Notes: generated by a model from the sequence alone, not told the origin. Numbered from the stretch's first letter, positions 1 to 8,344 are shown. The stretch is 64,000 nt of DNA from Rhizobium sp. Root482 (GCF_001426565.1 NZ_LMFA01000002.1:79404-143403), one strand, 5' to 3'. Numbers and translations: made by a program.

Positions 1-324
1 GTGACACTTCCGGAAGTCTCCTTCAGGACCCGTCGGCGCTGGAGTGCCGCATGGCCCGGACATTTTCAATCCGTATCGGCGCGCGCCGGGGTAACCGGCG
101 GAAGCGGACCGCATACAACGGCAGCACGATATTCATATCGGCTGGCAGCCGTGACGAGAATGGCTGCGGTTGGAGACTATCGGGTCAAACTTGCGCGAAA
201 ATGTAGGGTGTTGGACCGCGCTCGGGCAATTAGCGCGGTCCAACCGTTTCCACCATGCCGATGACCGGCGGCATGGTGGAATGCCTGCGCGCCCCTCGAA
301 AGGAGTTGGCGCGCCTGGAAGAGA
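1..324. other. Non-coding stretch with two adjacent hairpins
   Basis: No convincing gene lies here; the open frames are short and match no family I know. Two perfect inverted repeats stand side by side. The first has a 12-bp stem (211-222 with 232-243, 9-nt loop). The second has an 11-bp stem (250-260 with 269-279, 8-nt loop). Neither is followed by a clear T-run on either strand, so they could be a back-up terminator pair behind the flagellin gene, an extragenic palindromic repeat, or mRNA-stabilising structures. Confidence 0.45.
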
Positions 325-356
325 GACGGGACCGGCTTCTTGCCCACCGGTCCGTC
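325..356 (-). terminator. Probable terminator of the third flagellin gene
   Basis: An inverted repeat (325-335 with 347-356, one bulged G) lies 11 nt beyond the stop codon of the flagellin at 367. The stem is GC-rich; the following bases on the minus strand are pyrimidine-rich but not a pure T-run. Its place fits the one-terminator-per-flagellin pattern of the other two copies. Confidence 0.5.
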
Positions 357-366
357 ACGTGCCGGC

Positions 367-1335
367 CTATGGCTGGAACAGGCGCAGGATGTTTTCCGAA
401 TTGGTATTGGCGATCGACAGCGCCTGGATGCCGAGCTGCTGCTGCGTCTGCAGGGCCTTCAGGCGAGTCGATTCCTCGTTCATGTCGGCATCGACGAGGC
501 GTCCGACGCCCTTGTCGATCACGTCCATGAGATTGGCGACGAAGTTTTCCTGCATGTCGATACGGCTGGTGATGGCGCCCAGCGTCGAGGCGGCGTCTGT
601 CAGGTTGCTCAACAACGCATCGACTGCGCTGATCATGCCCTCGATATTGTCGTCGGTGGTGGTGGTGGTCAGCGTGATCAGAGTGGAACCACTCGGCGCG
701 GTGCCGCCGGCGGCAAGAATGAGGTGGTAGGTGGCATTTGCAGTTGTTGTACCGCTCGGCTGAACGACCGCGATGCCCTTGGTCAGCTGTCCGAGCGACG
801 CGTTCTTGGTGTCGATCAGGATCGAAGCTGCCGTGTTGTAGTCGAGCGTCGAAACGGAAACGGTGCCGTTGGTGGCGCGATTGAAGGAGGCGACGATGGA
901 CTTGGTTCCCGCCGGCGTGGTGCTCGAATTATAAAGCCAGTTCTCGCCGGAGAAGGACGCCGATTCAGCAGCCGATGCGAGCTGGTTCTTGAGCTCGGTC
1001 AGTTCCTTGTTGATCTTGGTCTTGTCGACGCCCGGCTCGCGCGCTGCGACAAGCTTGGCTTTGATTTCGGAAACGACGTCGATGGCCGAACTCATGCCGG
1101 CATAGGAGGTGTCGACCTTCGCCGCGCCCAGCCCGAGCGCGTCCTGAACGGTCGACAAGGCTGCATTGTCGGAGCGCATCGTCGTGGCGATCGACCAATA
1201 GGCGGCGTTGTCCGCCGCGGTCTCGACGCGGTAGCCGGAGGAAATGCGGTTCTGCACCTCTTCCATGTTGCTATTGATCGAACGCAATGTCTGGAGAGCG
1301 GCCATAGCGGCCGAATTGGTCAAAATGCTGGTCAT
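367..1335 (-). CDS. Flagellin, third tandem copy (flaC/flaD position)
   Basis: Filament subunit exported by the flagellar type III system and polymerised outside the cell. At about 322 residues it has the short rhizobial layout: a conserved N-terminal helix beginning MTSILTNSAAMAAL, a short variable centre (about 165-230), and a conserved C-terminal helix ending in LGIQALSIANTNSENIL. The C-terminal segment LTDAASTLGAITSRIDM is complete here, whereas both neighbouring copies lack most of it. An in-frame ATG six bases upstream (1341) is possible; I chose 1335 because both paralogues begin MTSIL and it gives 8-nt spacing to a GGGG element. It is monocistronic, with its own leader and terminator. 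Of the three copies this is the only one that looks fully functional. Confidence 0.93.
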   Translation of the reverse strand: MTSILTNSAAMAALQTLRSINSNMEEVQNRISSGYRVETAADNAAYWSIATTMRSDNAALSTVQDALGLGAAKVDTSYAGMSSAIDVVSEIKAKLVAAREPGVDKTKINKELTELKNQLASAAESASFSGENWLYNSSTTPAGTKSIVASFNRATNGTVSVSTLDYNTAASILIDTKNASLGQLTKGIAVVQPSGTTTANATYHLILAAGGTAPSGSTLITLTTTTTDDNIEGMISAVDALLSNLTDAASTLGAITSRIDMQENFVANLMDVIDKGVGRLVDADMNEESTRLKALQTQQQLGIQALSIANTNSENILRLFQP

Positions 1336-1363
1336 GGTCATTGCCCCAGTTCGGAATTTAAAC

Positions 1364-1375
1364 GGAACATTCCGG
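1364..1375 (-). promoter_or_regulatory. Conserved flagellin leader motif (copy 1)
   Basis: The minus-strand 12-mer CCGGAATGTTCC lies about 28 nt before the chosen start. Near-identical 12-mers stand at the matching place before the other two flagellins, although the rest of the leaders differ. Being close to the start codon, it is more likely an mRNA element or translational operator than a core promoter; this is inference. Confidence 0.5.
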
Positions 1376-1583
1376 ATCGATAACCGGCAGCGACGGGACC
1401 AGCGTCATGCAAACTGCCCCATGTTTAGCCCAAGGACAGCCTATCGCTCTTAACGAACACTTAACGACGATATGGTTAACAAACCATTAAGGGGCTTTAC
1501 AAGTCGGTAATCAAAATGAACGAAAATAAATCTCGATTGCCAAAACATTAACGCGCGCCGCCGGGGCTGCGGTAAAACGCAAA

Positions 1584-1607
1584 ACCGCGCCCCTTTCGAG
1601 GCGCGGT
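1584..1607 (-). terminator. Rho-independent terminator of flaB
   Basis: An 8-bp perfect GC-rich stem (1584-1591 with 1600-1607, 8-nt loop) is followed on the minus strand by a T-rich tract (TTTTGCGTTTT). It lies about 60 nt beyond the conserved flagellin C terminus at 1667 and upstream of the third flagellin's promoter region. Confidence 0.8.
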
Positions 1608-1666
1608 CTGGAAGGCTTCCGGCGGCTGACGATCGTCGCCACCGGCTTTTGGCTTGCCTGGTCCGA

Positions 1667-2609
1667 TTAACGGAACAGCGACAGGATGTTTTCCGAGTTG
1701 GAGTTGGCAATCGACAGCGACTGGATGCCGAGCTGCTGCTGCGTCTGCAGAGCCTTCAGGCGGGTCGATTCCTCGTTCATGTCGGCATCGACGAGGCGGC
1801 CGACGCCCTTGTCGATCACATCCATCAGGTCGGCCATGAAGTCGTCCTGTCGCGGCGGCATCCGTCAGGCTGGTCAGCATTGCGTCAACGGCGCTGATCA
1901 TGCCCTCGATGTTGTCGTCGGTGGTCGTTGCCGTCAGCGCGATCAGGGTCGAGCCGGTCGGTGCCGTACCGCCTGCAGCAAGGATCAGGTGGTAGGTGGC
2001 GTTTGCCGTGGTGGCGGCAGTTGCGCCGTTCGGCTGAGCGACGGCCACTGCCTTGGTCAGCTGACCATTGGCGGAGTTCTTGGTGTCGATCAGGACCGAG
2101 GTCGAAGCGTCGAAGGAGAGAACGCCGACGGAAACGCTACCGGAAGCCGAACGGGTGAACGAGCCGACCATTTCCTTGGTGCCGATCGCCGTCGCCGTGT
2201 CGTTGTAGAGCCAGTTTTCACCGGAGAACGAAGCCGACTGCGCCGTCGAAACCAGCTGGTTCTTGAGCTCGGTCAGTTCCTTGTTGATCTTGGTCTTGTC
2301 AACGCCCGGTTCGCGAGCGGCAACCAGCTTGGCCTTGATTTCGGAAATGACGTCGATGGCATTGTCGAGACCGGTATAGGCCGTGTCCGTCTTGGCAGCG
2401 CCGAGACCGAGAGCGTCCTGAACCGTCGAAAGGGCCTTGTTGTCGGACTTCATGGTCGTTGCGATCGACCAGTAAGCAGCGTTGTCGGCGGCGGTTTCGA
2501 CGCGAAGGCCGGAGGAGACGCGACCCTGGGTCGTTTCCATGCCGTCATTGATCGAACGCAGCGTCGAAAGAGCTGCCATTGCAGCCGAATTGGTGAGAAT
2601 GCTCGTCAT
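1667..2609 (-). pseudogene. flaB: Flagellin flaB, frameshifted by an internal deletion
   Basis: Second tandem flagellin, very similar to the copy at 2880-3812. The reading frame is normal from MTSILTNSAAMAAL to the LTDAAAT segment near 1855. It then runs out of frame through the conserved C-terminal helix and on to about 1548. The correct C terminus (QDDFMADLMDVIDKGVG to the final LFR at 1667) sits in another minus-strand frame directly after the break. Compared with the intact third copy, 32 nt are missing just after the plus-strand string GTCCTG near 1848, within the LGAITSRID segment. The product would lack the proper C-terminal D0/D1 helix needed for polymerisation. A real mutation and an assembly error are both possible. 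Confidence 0.8.
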
Positions 2610-2645
2610 AGTGAAACTGCCCCTTTTGAACAGGTGAAAATGGAA

Positions 2646-2657
2646 GGGACATTCCGG
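2646..2657 (-). promoter_or_regulatory. Conserved flagellin leader motif (copy 2)
   Basis: Minus-strand CCGGAATGTCCC, 36 nt upstream of the flaB start. It matches the elements before the other two flagellins at 10-11 of 12 positions. Confidence 0.5.
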
Positions 2658-2799
2658 TCGTTACCGGGAAACAGCAGCCAGCCTCATGCCTGCTAACGCG
2701 TTAAATTTCTTGGTTAACCCGCTGTTTCGATGGGCATAGAAAACACCATCATGGTTAAGGAAAACCTAAAGGCCGGAAAGATTTTTTTGCGGACAAAGA

Positions 2800-2831
2800 A
2801 AAAACCGCAACTCTTGCGAGATGCGGTTTTT
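2800..2831 (-). terminator. Rho-independent terminator of flaA
   Basis: A 10-bp stem (2800-2809 with 2822-2831, 12-nt loop) carries A-rich and T-rich arms. On the minus strand it runs into a T-rich tract (TTTTTTCTTTG). It lies about 50 nt past the flaA stop codon and separates flaA from the flaB promoter region. Confidence 0.85.
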
Positions 2832-2879
2832 CGATAGATGCGGGCCTGGCGTTGGGCAGCCAGACCGCGCCGTTTTCGA

Positions 2880-3812
2880 TTAACGGAACAGCGACAGAAC
2901 GTTCTGCGAGTCCGAGTTGGCAATCGACAGTGCCTGGATGCCGAGCTGCTGCTGTGTCTGCAGGGCCTTCAGGCGGGTCGATTCCTCGTTCATGTCGGCA
3001 TCGACGAGGCGGCCGACGCCCTTGTCGATCACATCCATCAGGTCGGCCATGAAGTCGTCCTGGTCCGTCAGGTTGGTCAGCATTGCGTCAACGGCGCTGA
3101 TCATGCCTTCGATGTTGTCGTCGGTGGTCGTTGCCGTCAGCGCGATCAGGGTCGAGCCGGTCGGAGCCGTACCGCCTGCAGCAAGGATCAGGTGGTAGGT
3201 GGCGTTTGCCGTGGTGGCAGCGGTTGCGCCGTTCGGCTGAGCGACGGATACGGCCTTGGTCAGCTGACCGTTGGCGGCATTTTTGGTGTCGATCAGAACC
3301 GAGGTCGAAGCGTCGAAAGAAAGAACGCCGACGGAAACATTGCCAGCGGCCGAACGGGTGAACGAGCCAACCATTTCCTTGGTGCCGAGCGCCGTCGCCG
3401 TGTCGTTGTAGAGCCAGTTTTCACCGGAGAACGAAGCCGAAGTCGCCGTCGAAACCAGCTGGTTCTTGAGCTCGGTCAGTTCCTTGTTGATCTTGGTTTT
3501 GTCAACGCCCGGTTCGCGAGCGGCAACCAGCTTTGCCTTGATTTCGGAAACAACGTCGATAGCGGCGTTCAGGCCGGTATAGGCCGTGTCCGTCTTGGCA
3601 GCGCCGAGACCGAGAGCGTCCTGAACCGTCGAAAGAGCCTTGTTGTCCGAACGCATGGTCGTTGCGATCGACCAGTAGGCAGCGTTGTCGGAAGCGTCGC
3701 CAACGCGCAGGCCGGAAGAAATGCGGCCCTGGGTCGTTTCCATGTCGGAGCTGATGGAGCGCAGCGTCGAAAGAGCTGCCATTGCAGAAGCGTTTGTCAG
3801 GATGCTTGTCAT
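2880..3812 (-). CDS. flaA: Flagellin FlaA with an in-frame 14-residue deletion
   Basis: First flagellin after fliP, the place of flaA in Rhizobium and Sinorhizobium. It has 310 residues, with the conserved N-terminal helix (MTSILTNASAMAAL) and C-terminal helix (QTQQQLGIQALSIAN, final LFR). Where the third copy reads LTD-AASTLGAITSRIDM-QENF, this protein reads LTD-QDDF: exactly 42 nt (14 residues) are gone, so the frame is kept. Fourteen residues equal two heptads, so a coiled-coil register could in principle survive. The missing stretch is normally well conserved in the C-terminal D1 helix. It shares long near-identical stretches with flaB, which suggests recent duplication or gene conversion. 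Own terminator and leader motif are present. Confidence 0.9.
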   Translation of the reverse strand: MTSILTNASAMAALSTLRSISSDMETTQGRISSGLRVGDASDNAAYWSIATTMRSDNKALSTVQDALGLGAAKTDTAYTGLNAAIDVVSEIKAKLVAAREPGVDKTKINKELTELKNQLVSTATSASFSGENWLYNDTATALGTKEMVGSFTRSAAGNVSVGVLSFDASTSVLIDTKNAANGQLTKAVSVAQPNGATAATTANATYHLILAAGGTAPTGSTLIALTATTTDDNIEGMISAVDAMLTNLTDQDDFMADLMDVIDKGVGRLVDADMNEESTRLKALQTQQQLGIQALSIANSDSQNVLSLFR

Positions 3813-3846
3813 TGGGGTTGTCCCTCTAGATACAAAATACAGATTG

Positions 3847-3858
3847 GGGACATACCGG
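3847..3858 (-). promoter_or_regulatory. Conserved flagellin leader motif (copy 3)
   Basis: Minus-strand CCGGTATGTCCC, 34 nt upstream of the flaA start, in the same relative place as the elements at 2646 and 1364. The surrounding 3813-4129 interval has no gene and is AT-richer than its neighbours; it should hold the flaA promoter. Confidence 0.5.
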
Positions 3859-4129
3859 ACTGAATACTTACCGGTGATGGCGGTTCGGCATCATGCCACT
3901 CGGCCCCGGCTGCTGCTGAGACCAAACCCGTCATGTGAGGGTAATGTCGCAGGCAAACATTGCGATATGTTTAAATCGGCCCTTTATATCAGCATCTACT
4001 TAATTTCGGAATCGTCAGGGAACCGGAACAGCGTCCTGAAAAATAAACAATGAAATCAAATGGATGATATTTTCAGGCAAGCGTGATCACGGCCAAAAAA
4101 TTGACCGGATGTTAACCACGAGGCAAGGA

Positions 4130-4867
4130 TCAGCTGAAGGATCGCACCAGGCTGCCGACCAGCAGGTTCCAGCCGTCGATGAGCACGAAGAAGAGGATCT
4201 TGAAGGGCAGCGAGATCGAGGTCGGCGGCAGCATCATCATGCCCATCGCCATGGTGATCGTGGCGACCACAAGGTCGATGACCAGGAAGGGCAGCATGAT
4301 CAGGAAGCCGATTTCGAAACCGCGCCGGATTTCCGAGATCATGAAGGCGGGCACCACGGCACGCAGATCGACGCGATCGCCGGCGACGACGGTCTGGCCC
4401 TTTTCCTGGGCGATATCGATGAACAGTTGCAGATCCTTGTCGCGCGTATTGGCCAGCATGAACTCGCGGAACGGTTCCGCGATGCGGGTCATCGCCTCGG
4501 TCTCGGTGATCTGGTTTTCCAGGAGCGGATTAATGCCGTTCTGCCAGGCCCGGTCGAAGGTCGGTGCCATGACATAGAAGGTCATGAACAGCGCGAGACT
4601 GACCATGATCATGTTGGACGGCGTGGTGGCCAGGCCCATGCCGGTGCGAAGGATCGCAAAGGCGATGACGAAGCGCGGAAAGCTCGTCACCATGATGAGG
4701 ATTCCCGGCGCCACCGAAAGGACCGTCAGCAGGCCGAAGGTGCGGATGATCCAGGACGCCACAGAGCCATCGACAGGCGTGTTCAGGATATCTGCGGGAA
4801 AGCCCTGCGCCCCCGCGATACCCGACATCGCCATCATGGCGGCTATGAATGCGACTGTGCGGATCAT
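4130..4867 (-). CDS. fliP: Flagellar export gate protein FliP
   Basis: Inner-membrane component of the flagellar type III export gate (the FliPQR core). About 245 residues with an N-terminal signal-like segment (MIRTVAFIAAMMAMSG), then the family's hydrophobic segments near residues 40-75 and 175-235, including VMAPTFDRAWQNGINP in the loop and FLIMLPFLVIDLVVATI. An upstream ATG at 4906 would overlap fliL by 32 nt; I prefer 4867 because it places the signal segment at the N terminus and starts 7 nt after the fliL stop. It is the last gene of the flg/fli run before the flagellins. No clear terminator is seen before flaA. Confidence 0.95.
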   Translation of the reverse strand: MIRTVAFIAAMMAMSGIAGAQGFPADILNTPVDGSVASWIIRTFGLLTVLSVAPGILIMVTSFPRFVIAFAILRTGMGLATTPSNMIMVSLALFMTFYVMAPTFDRAWQNGINPLLENQITETEAMTRIAEPFREFMLANTRDKDLQLFIDIAQEKGQTVVAGDRVDLRAVVPAFMISEIRRGFEIGFLIMLPFLVIDLVVATITMAMGMMMLPPTSISLPFKILFFVLIDGWNLLVGSLVRSFS

Positions 4868-4874
4868 GGGCGAA

Positions 4875-5411
4875 TCATTGAACGACGAAGGTCCTGAAGA
4901 TGACATTGGTTACGCGCCCTTCGGAGCGCAGGTCAACCCGTTCCTTGATGTCGTCCTTCAGATACTGGAACCCGCGCGGCCCCTGGATCTGCTGCAGGGA
5001 CACAGTTTTCAGGTAGGCGGCGATGTCCTGGTGAATCTGCTCGGCCATCGTCACATCCGTCGCGCCGTTGAACTGGAGCGCCACTTCGAGCCGGATCCAG
5101 TTTTCGCTGGGATAGGCGAGGTTGGTGGTGATCGCCTCCAGCTGGACGATGCCATTGGCCTCGGTGGCGATTCGCGGCAAGCCCTCGTCCTTCTTCTTTT
5201 CGCCTTCCGGCGAGCCTGCCTTCGCATCGACGGCGGCCTTCGCCGCCGCGATGAGCTTCGCTTCCTCGACGCTGACCGGCTCCGGCGCCAGCATGCCGCC
5301 AATCAGCCAGCCGCCACCGCCGGCCATCAGCGTCAGCACGGCGATCGCCGCGACCAGGACGAGTGGCGACGATTTCTTCGGGGCGGCATTGGCAGTATCG
5401 AAGTCTTCCAT
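4875..5411 (-). CDS. fliL: Flagellar basal body-associated protein FliL
   Basis: Single-pass inner-membrane protein that surrounds the stator and supports motor torque. Its 178 residues show a short cytoplasmic start, one membrane helix (about 17-40, rich in V/A/G), an A/E/K-rich linker and a periplasmic domain with ENWIRLEVALQF and the C-terminal GRVTNVIFRTFVVQ typical of FliL. It lies between flgH (50-nt gap) and fliP (7-nt gap), in one operon. The linker (about 55-75, EEAKLIAAAKAAVDAK) may form a coiled coil. Confidence 0.93.
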   Translation of the reverse strand: MEDFDTANAAPKKSSPLVLVAAIAVLTLMAGGGGWLIGGMLAPEPVSVEEAKLIAAAKAAVDAKAGSPEGEKKKDEGLPRIATEANGIVQLEAITTNLAYPSENWIRLEVALQFNGATDVTMAEQIHQDIAAYLKTVSLQQIQGPRGFQYLKDDIKERVDLRSEGRVTNVIFRTFVVQ

Positions 5412-5461
5412 CTACAGGTCCATCAAGAGTTGTGCCACGCGAAGGCAGCCTGCTGCTGCCG

Positions 5462-6172
5462 TCAAATCGGCGAAACGAGATCGACGACCTGCTGGCCCCA
5501 TGGCGGCTGCTGCACTTCCGTCAGGCGGCCGCGGCCGCCGTATGAGATGCGCGCCTCTGCGATCTTGTCATAGGAGATCGTGTTCTCCGCATCGACGTCA
5601 TAGGGCCTGACGATACCGGCGACGTTCAATATCCGGATTTCGTGGTTGACGCGCACTTCCTGCGAGCCGCTGATCAGGAGATTGCCGTTTTCCAGCACGC
5701 CGGTAACGACCGCGGCGACGAGCAGAACGAGCTTTTCGGAGCGTTCCGTCGTGCCCTCGCCCTTCGTCTTCGTGTTGGAACCGTAGTCGAGACCGCCCTT
5801 CCAGCCGAAATCGCTCGTCTGTGACTGTCCGTTGGCGCCAATGTTGAAGCCGCTATCATTGGTGCGGCTGCGGTCGGTCTTGTTGTCGAAGGATGCCTTG
5901 TCGTCGATACGGATATCGACGGTCAGGATATCGCCGACCTTGAGCGCACGGGCGTCCTTGAACAGGGCCGACTGGCTGTCACTCCAGATCGAATAGCCGT
6001 TGACCATCTGGCGCGGCTCCTTGGGATACATGGCCATCTGCGGGGTCTGCGCATATTGCAGGCCGCTGCCGATCGGGCTCATGGCTGGCGCCTTACCGAT
6101 CTCGTTGAAAGCCTGGCTTTGGCAACCGGATATCAGGCTGGCGGCGAGAAGAACCGAAAGCGGATATTTCAT
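5462..6172 (-). CDS. flgH: Flagellar L-ring lipoprotein FlgH
   Basis: Outer-membrane lipoprotein that forms the L ring around the rod. Its 236 residues start with a lipoprotein signal peptide (MKYPLSVLLAASLISGC), so Cys17 would be lipidated. The body carries FlgH hallmarks: SIWSDSQSALFKDARALKVGDILTV and, near the C terminus, NLLISGSQEVRVNHE and GIVRPYDVDAENTISY. The start overlaps the motE stop by 4 nt (ATGA), indicating translational coupling. Confidence 0.96.
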   Translation of the reverse strand: MKYPLSVLLAASLISGCQSQAFNEIGKAPAMSPIGSGLQYAQTPQMAMYPKEPRQMVNGYSIWSDSQSALFKDARALKVGDILTVDIRIDDKASFDNKTDRSRTNDSGFNIGANGQSQTSDFGWKGGLDYGSNTKTKGEGTTERSEKLVLLVAAVVTGVLENGNLLISGSQEVRVNHEIRILNVAGIVRPYDVDAENTISYDKIAEARISYGGRGRLTEVQQPPWGQQVVDLVSPI

Positions 6173-6702
6173 GACGGTTCCTTCGATGTGGTTGAATCGC
6201 TGGCGCTGGAGATGATGTTGGTCAGCACGGCGGCCTTCTCGCTGTCCATCTCGGCAAGGATCAGGCTCGACTGGCGGGGCGGCAGCTTCATGACGATGGC
6301 CGCCGCGATGCCCGGATTGACCAGTTCGAGCTGGCCGGCCGCCGCATCCGCCTTCATGGTCTTGTAGATATCGACCAGACCGAGTTCGGCCTGCTTGAGA
6401 AAATCGTTGCGGCGCTTCAGCCAGTCTTCGTATTCGGCGCGGCGTTCCTCCAGCGTGGCTATGCGCGCATCGACCTGCGCCTGCAGCGTTTCCAGGTCCT
6501 TCTTCTGGAGAAGGTAGCGCTGATCGCGCGCCGCGTCGGCGATATTGGTGCAGAATTGCTGGATCTCGTCGCTATTGGCCGACATGGCGGCCGGCGCGCC
6601 GACTTCCTGCGCGAAGGCCGAGGGCATGGCCAGCATGGCGCAACCGGCAGCCGCCAGTATCAGGCGGCGGCCGAGAAATCCGGAAGGAAACAGTACCGTC
6701 AT
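6169..6702 (-). CDS. motE: MotE, periplasmic chaperone for MotC
   Basis: Rhizobial motility protein known in Sinorhizobium as a chaperone that stabilises the periplasmic motor protein MotC. Its 177 residues have a signal peptide (LILAAAGCAMLAMPSAFA), a helical coiled-coil-prone middle (about 60-115, KKDLETLQAQVDARIATLEE) and the C-terminal PGIAAAIVMKLPPRQSSLILAEMD, a FliG/MgtE-N-like fold signature shared by this family. It overlaps both flgI and flgH by 4 nt. motC itself is not in this window. Confidence 0.88.
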   Translation of the reverse strand: MTVLFPSGFLGRRLILAAAGCAMLAMPSAFAQEVGAPAAMSANSDEIQQFCTNIADAARDQRYLLQKKDLETLQAQVDARIATLEERRAEYEDWLKRRNDFLKQAELGLVDIYKTMKADAAAGQLELVNPGIAAAIVMKLPPRQSSLILAEMDSEKAAVLTNIISSASDSTTSKEPS

Positions 6703-7814
6703 TGTAGTACGAGCTCCGCCTGGAGGGCACCGGCCGTCTTGATGCCCTGGAGAATGGATATGATGCCGTCCGGCTTCACGCCGATGCTGTTGAGCCCGGC
6801 GACCAGCGACCGCAGATTGGAACCGTTGAGAATGGCAACCGTGCCACCGTGCTGCGACGCCTGGATCGTGGTGTTCGGCTCGATGGCGGTTTCGCCGCGC
6901 GAGAAGGGTTCCGGCTGCACGACGGTCGGCGTTTCCGAGACTTCCACGGTCAGCGTACCGTAGCTGACGGCGACCTCGTTAATGCGCACGTCCTGACCGA
7001 TGACGATCGTGCCGGTGCGTTCGTTGATGACGACGCGGGCCGGCACATCGGTCTCGATGACGAGATTTTCGATATCGGCCATCAGCCGGGAAAGATCGGC
7101 CATTTTCGGCTTGTCGATCACCACCGACTGGGAATCGCGCGCCTCGGCGATGGAGCCGCCGAACTGGGCCTTACCGTAGCGGTTGATAGCCGCGGCCATG
7201 CCGACGGCCGTCGAGAAGTCGGGATTGCGCAGTTGCAGGACGAGGTTGAAGGCATCCTTGAACTTGGCCGGCAGTTCGCGCTCGATGATGGCGCCGTTCG
7301 GAACCCGGCCGGACGTGGTGATGCCCTGCGTGACCGACGCGGCATCGCCCTGGGCGCTGAAGCCGGTGACGACCACCGACCCTTGCGCGACCGCATAGAT
7401 CTGGCCGTCGGCGCCCGAAAGCGAGGTCATGACCAGCGTACCGCCGCGAAGCGAGGTGCTGTCGCCGAGCGAACCAACCGTCACATCGATGCGGCTCCCC
7501 GGGCTTGCGAAGGGCGGCAGGTTGGCGGTGACGAGCACGGCGGCAATGTTCTTCGAACGGGAATCACCGCCCTGTGTCGAAATGCCGAGATTCTGCAGCA
7601 TGGCGCGCAGGGATTGCTCGGTGAAGGGCGAGGAGCGCAGGCTGTCGCCGGTTCCCTGGAGCCCGACGACCAGGCCATAGCCGATCAGCTGGTTCTCGCG
7701 ACCCGCCTGCAGGGACGCGACATCCTTGATGCGCGACGCGGCCAAGGCGGGCGATGTCGCCAGAACGAGGGCAGTCAGGACCGCTAAGCAGCATTTGCCG
7801 AAACGAAGGATCAT
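6699..7814 (-). CDS. flgI: Flagellar P-ring protein FlgI
   Basis: Periplasmic P-ring subunit. From the ATG at 7814 the protein has 371 residues with a signal peptide (about 1-25, ending SPALAAS). The mature part begins RIKDVASLQAGRENQLIGYG, followed by GLQGTGDSLRSSPFT and, at the C terminus, LVAGLNSIGVKPDGIISILQ, all classic FlgI motifs. The open frame extends further upstream, but that part is the antisense-like shadow of flgA. The 7814 ATG overlaps the flgA stop by 4 nt and places the signal peptide correctly. P-ring assembly needs FlgA, encoded just upstream. Confidence 0.96.
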   Translation of the reverse strand: MILRFGKCCLAVLTALVLATSPALAASRIKDVASLQAGRENQLIGYGLVVGLQGTGDSLRSSPFTEQSLRAMLQNLGISTQGGDSRSKNIAAVLVTANLPPFASPGSRIDVTVGSLGDSTSLRGGTLVMTSLSGADGQIYAVAQGSVVVTGFSAQGDAASVTQGITTSGRVPNGAIIERELPAKFKDAFNLVLQLRNPDFSTAVGMAAAINRYGKAQFGGSIAEARDSQSVVIDKPKMADLSRLMADIENLVIETDVPARVVINERTGTIVIGQDVRINEVAVSYGTLTVEVSETPTVVQPEPFSRGETAIEPNTTIQASQHGGTVAILNGSNLRSLVAGLNSIGVKPDGIISILQGIKTAGALQAELVLQ

Positions 7815-8329
7815 TTTGCCACCACGTGAACTGTTCCGTCGTCCATCACCGTGCCGGACACGATGATGCCGGAATCGGTATTGCGTACCCGGATGAGATC
7901 GCCGACGGCAGCGTTCTCCAGCGGGGCGCCGCCGGCGGTAATCTTCAGCGGTCCATTGGTGAAGACGATCCGCACCGCCTTGCCGCGCTCGACGGCATAG
8001 GGCTCGCGCAGGGAGGAAACGAAAATGACGCGCCCGGCCAGCAATGTCCGGCTGGTCACCTTGCCGGCGACCTCCTCGGTCGCGGTCGCATAATCGCCGG
8101 TGAGCGAGGGATTGGTAACCTCGACCTCTTCCAGGCGGCCGGCATCGACGATTTCGCCGGGATAGATGGTCTCGGTCGGGATGACCGCCATGGGTTTCTG
8201 CGCATGGGCAGTACCCGATACCAGGCAGCTGCACAGAAATCCGGCGACGGCCAGGAGCCGCGGGGACGGACCGGCGCGCGTGGCGGCGGCCGTCGATGTC
8301 GTTGCTTTGGCAGTCTGGCGAAACATCAT
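7811..8329 (-). CDS. flgA: P-ring assembly chaperone FlgA
   Basis: Periplasmic chaperone for FlgI. It has 172 residues with an N-terminal export signal (about 25-43, LLAVAGFLCSCLVSGTAHA) and the SAF-type C-terminal domain (VAGKVTSRTLLAGRVIFVSSLREP, GKAVRIVFTNGPLKITAGG, AAVGDLIRVRNTDSGIIVSG). It starts 15 nt after flgG with a GGGA element upstream. The long N-terminal stretch before the signal (about 24 residues) is unusual, and a later start is possible. Confidence 0.92.
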   Translation of the reverse strand: MMFRQTAKATTSTAAATRAGPSPRLLAVAGFLCSCLVSGTAHAQKPMAVIPTETIYPGEIVDAGRLEEVEVTNPSLTGDYATATEEVAGKVTSRTLLAGRVIFVSSLREPYAVERGKAVRIVFTNGPLKITAGGAPLENAAVGDLIRVRNTDSGIIVSGTVMDDGTVHVVAK

Positions 8330-8344
8330 GTTTCCCGATCCCTT

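Noticed and set aside
1548..1860. Programmed frameshifting as an explanation for flaB
   Set aside because: There is no slippery sequence, and a shift would still leave out most of the conserved LGAITSRID segment; a plain deletion explains the data better.
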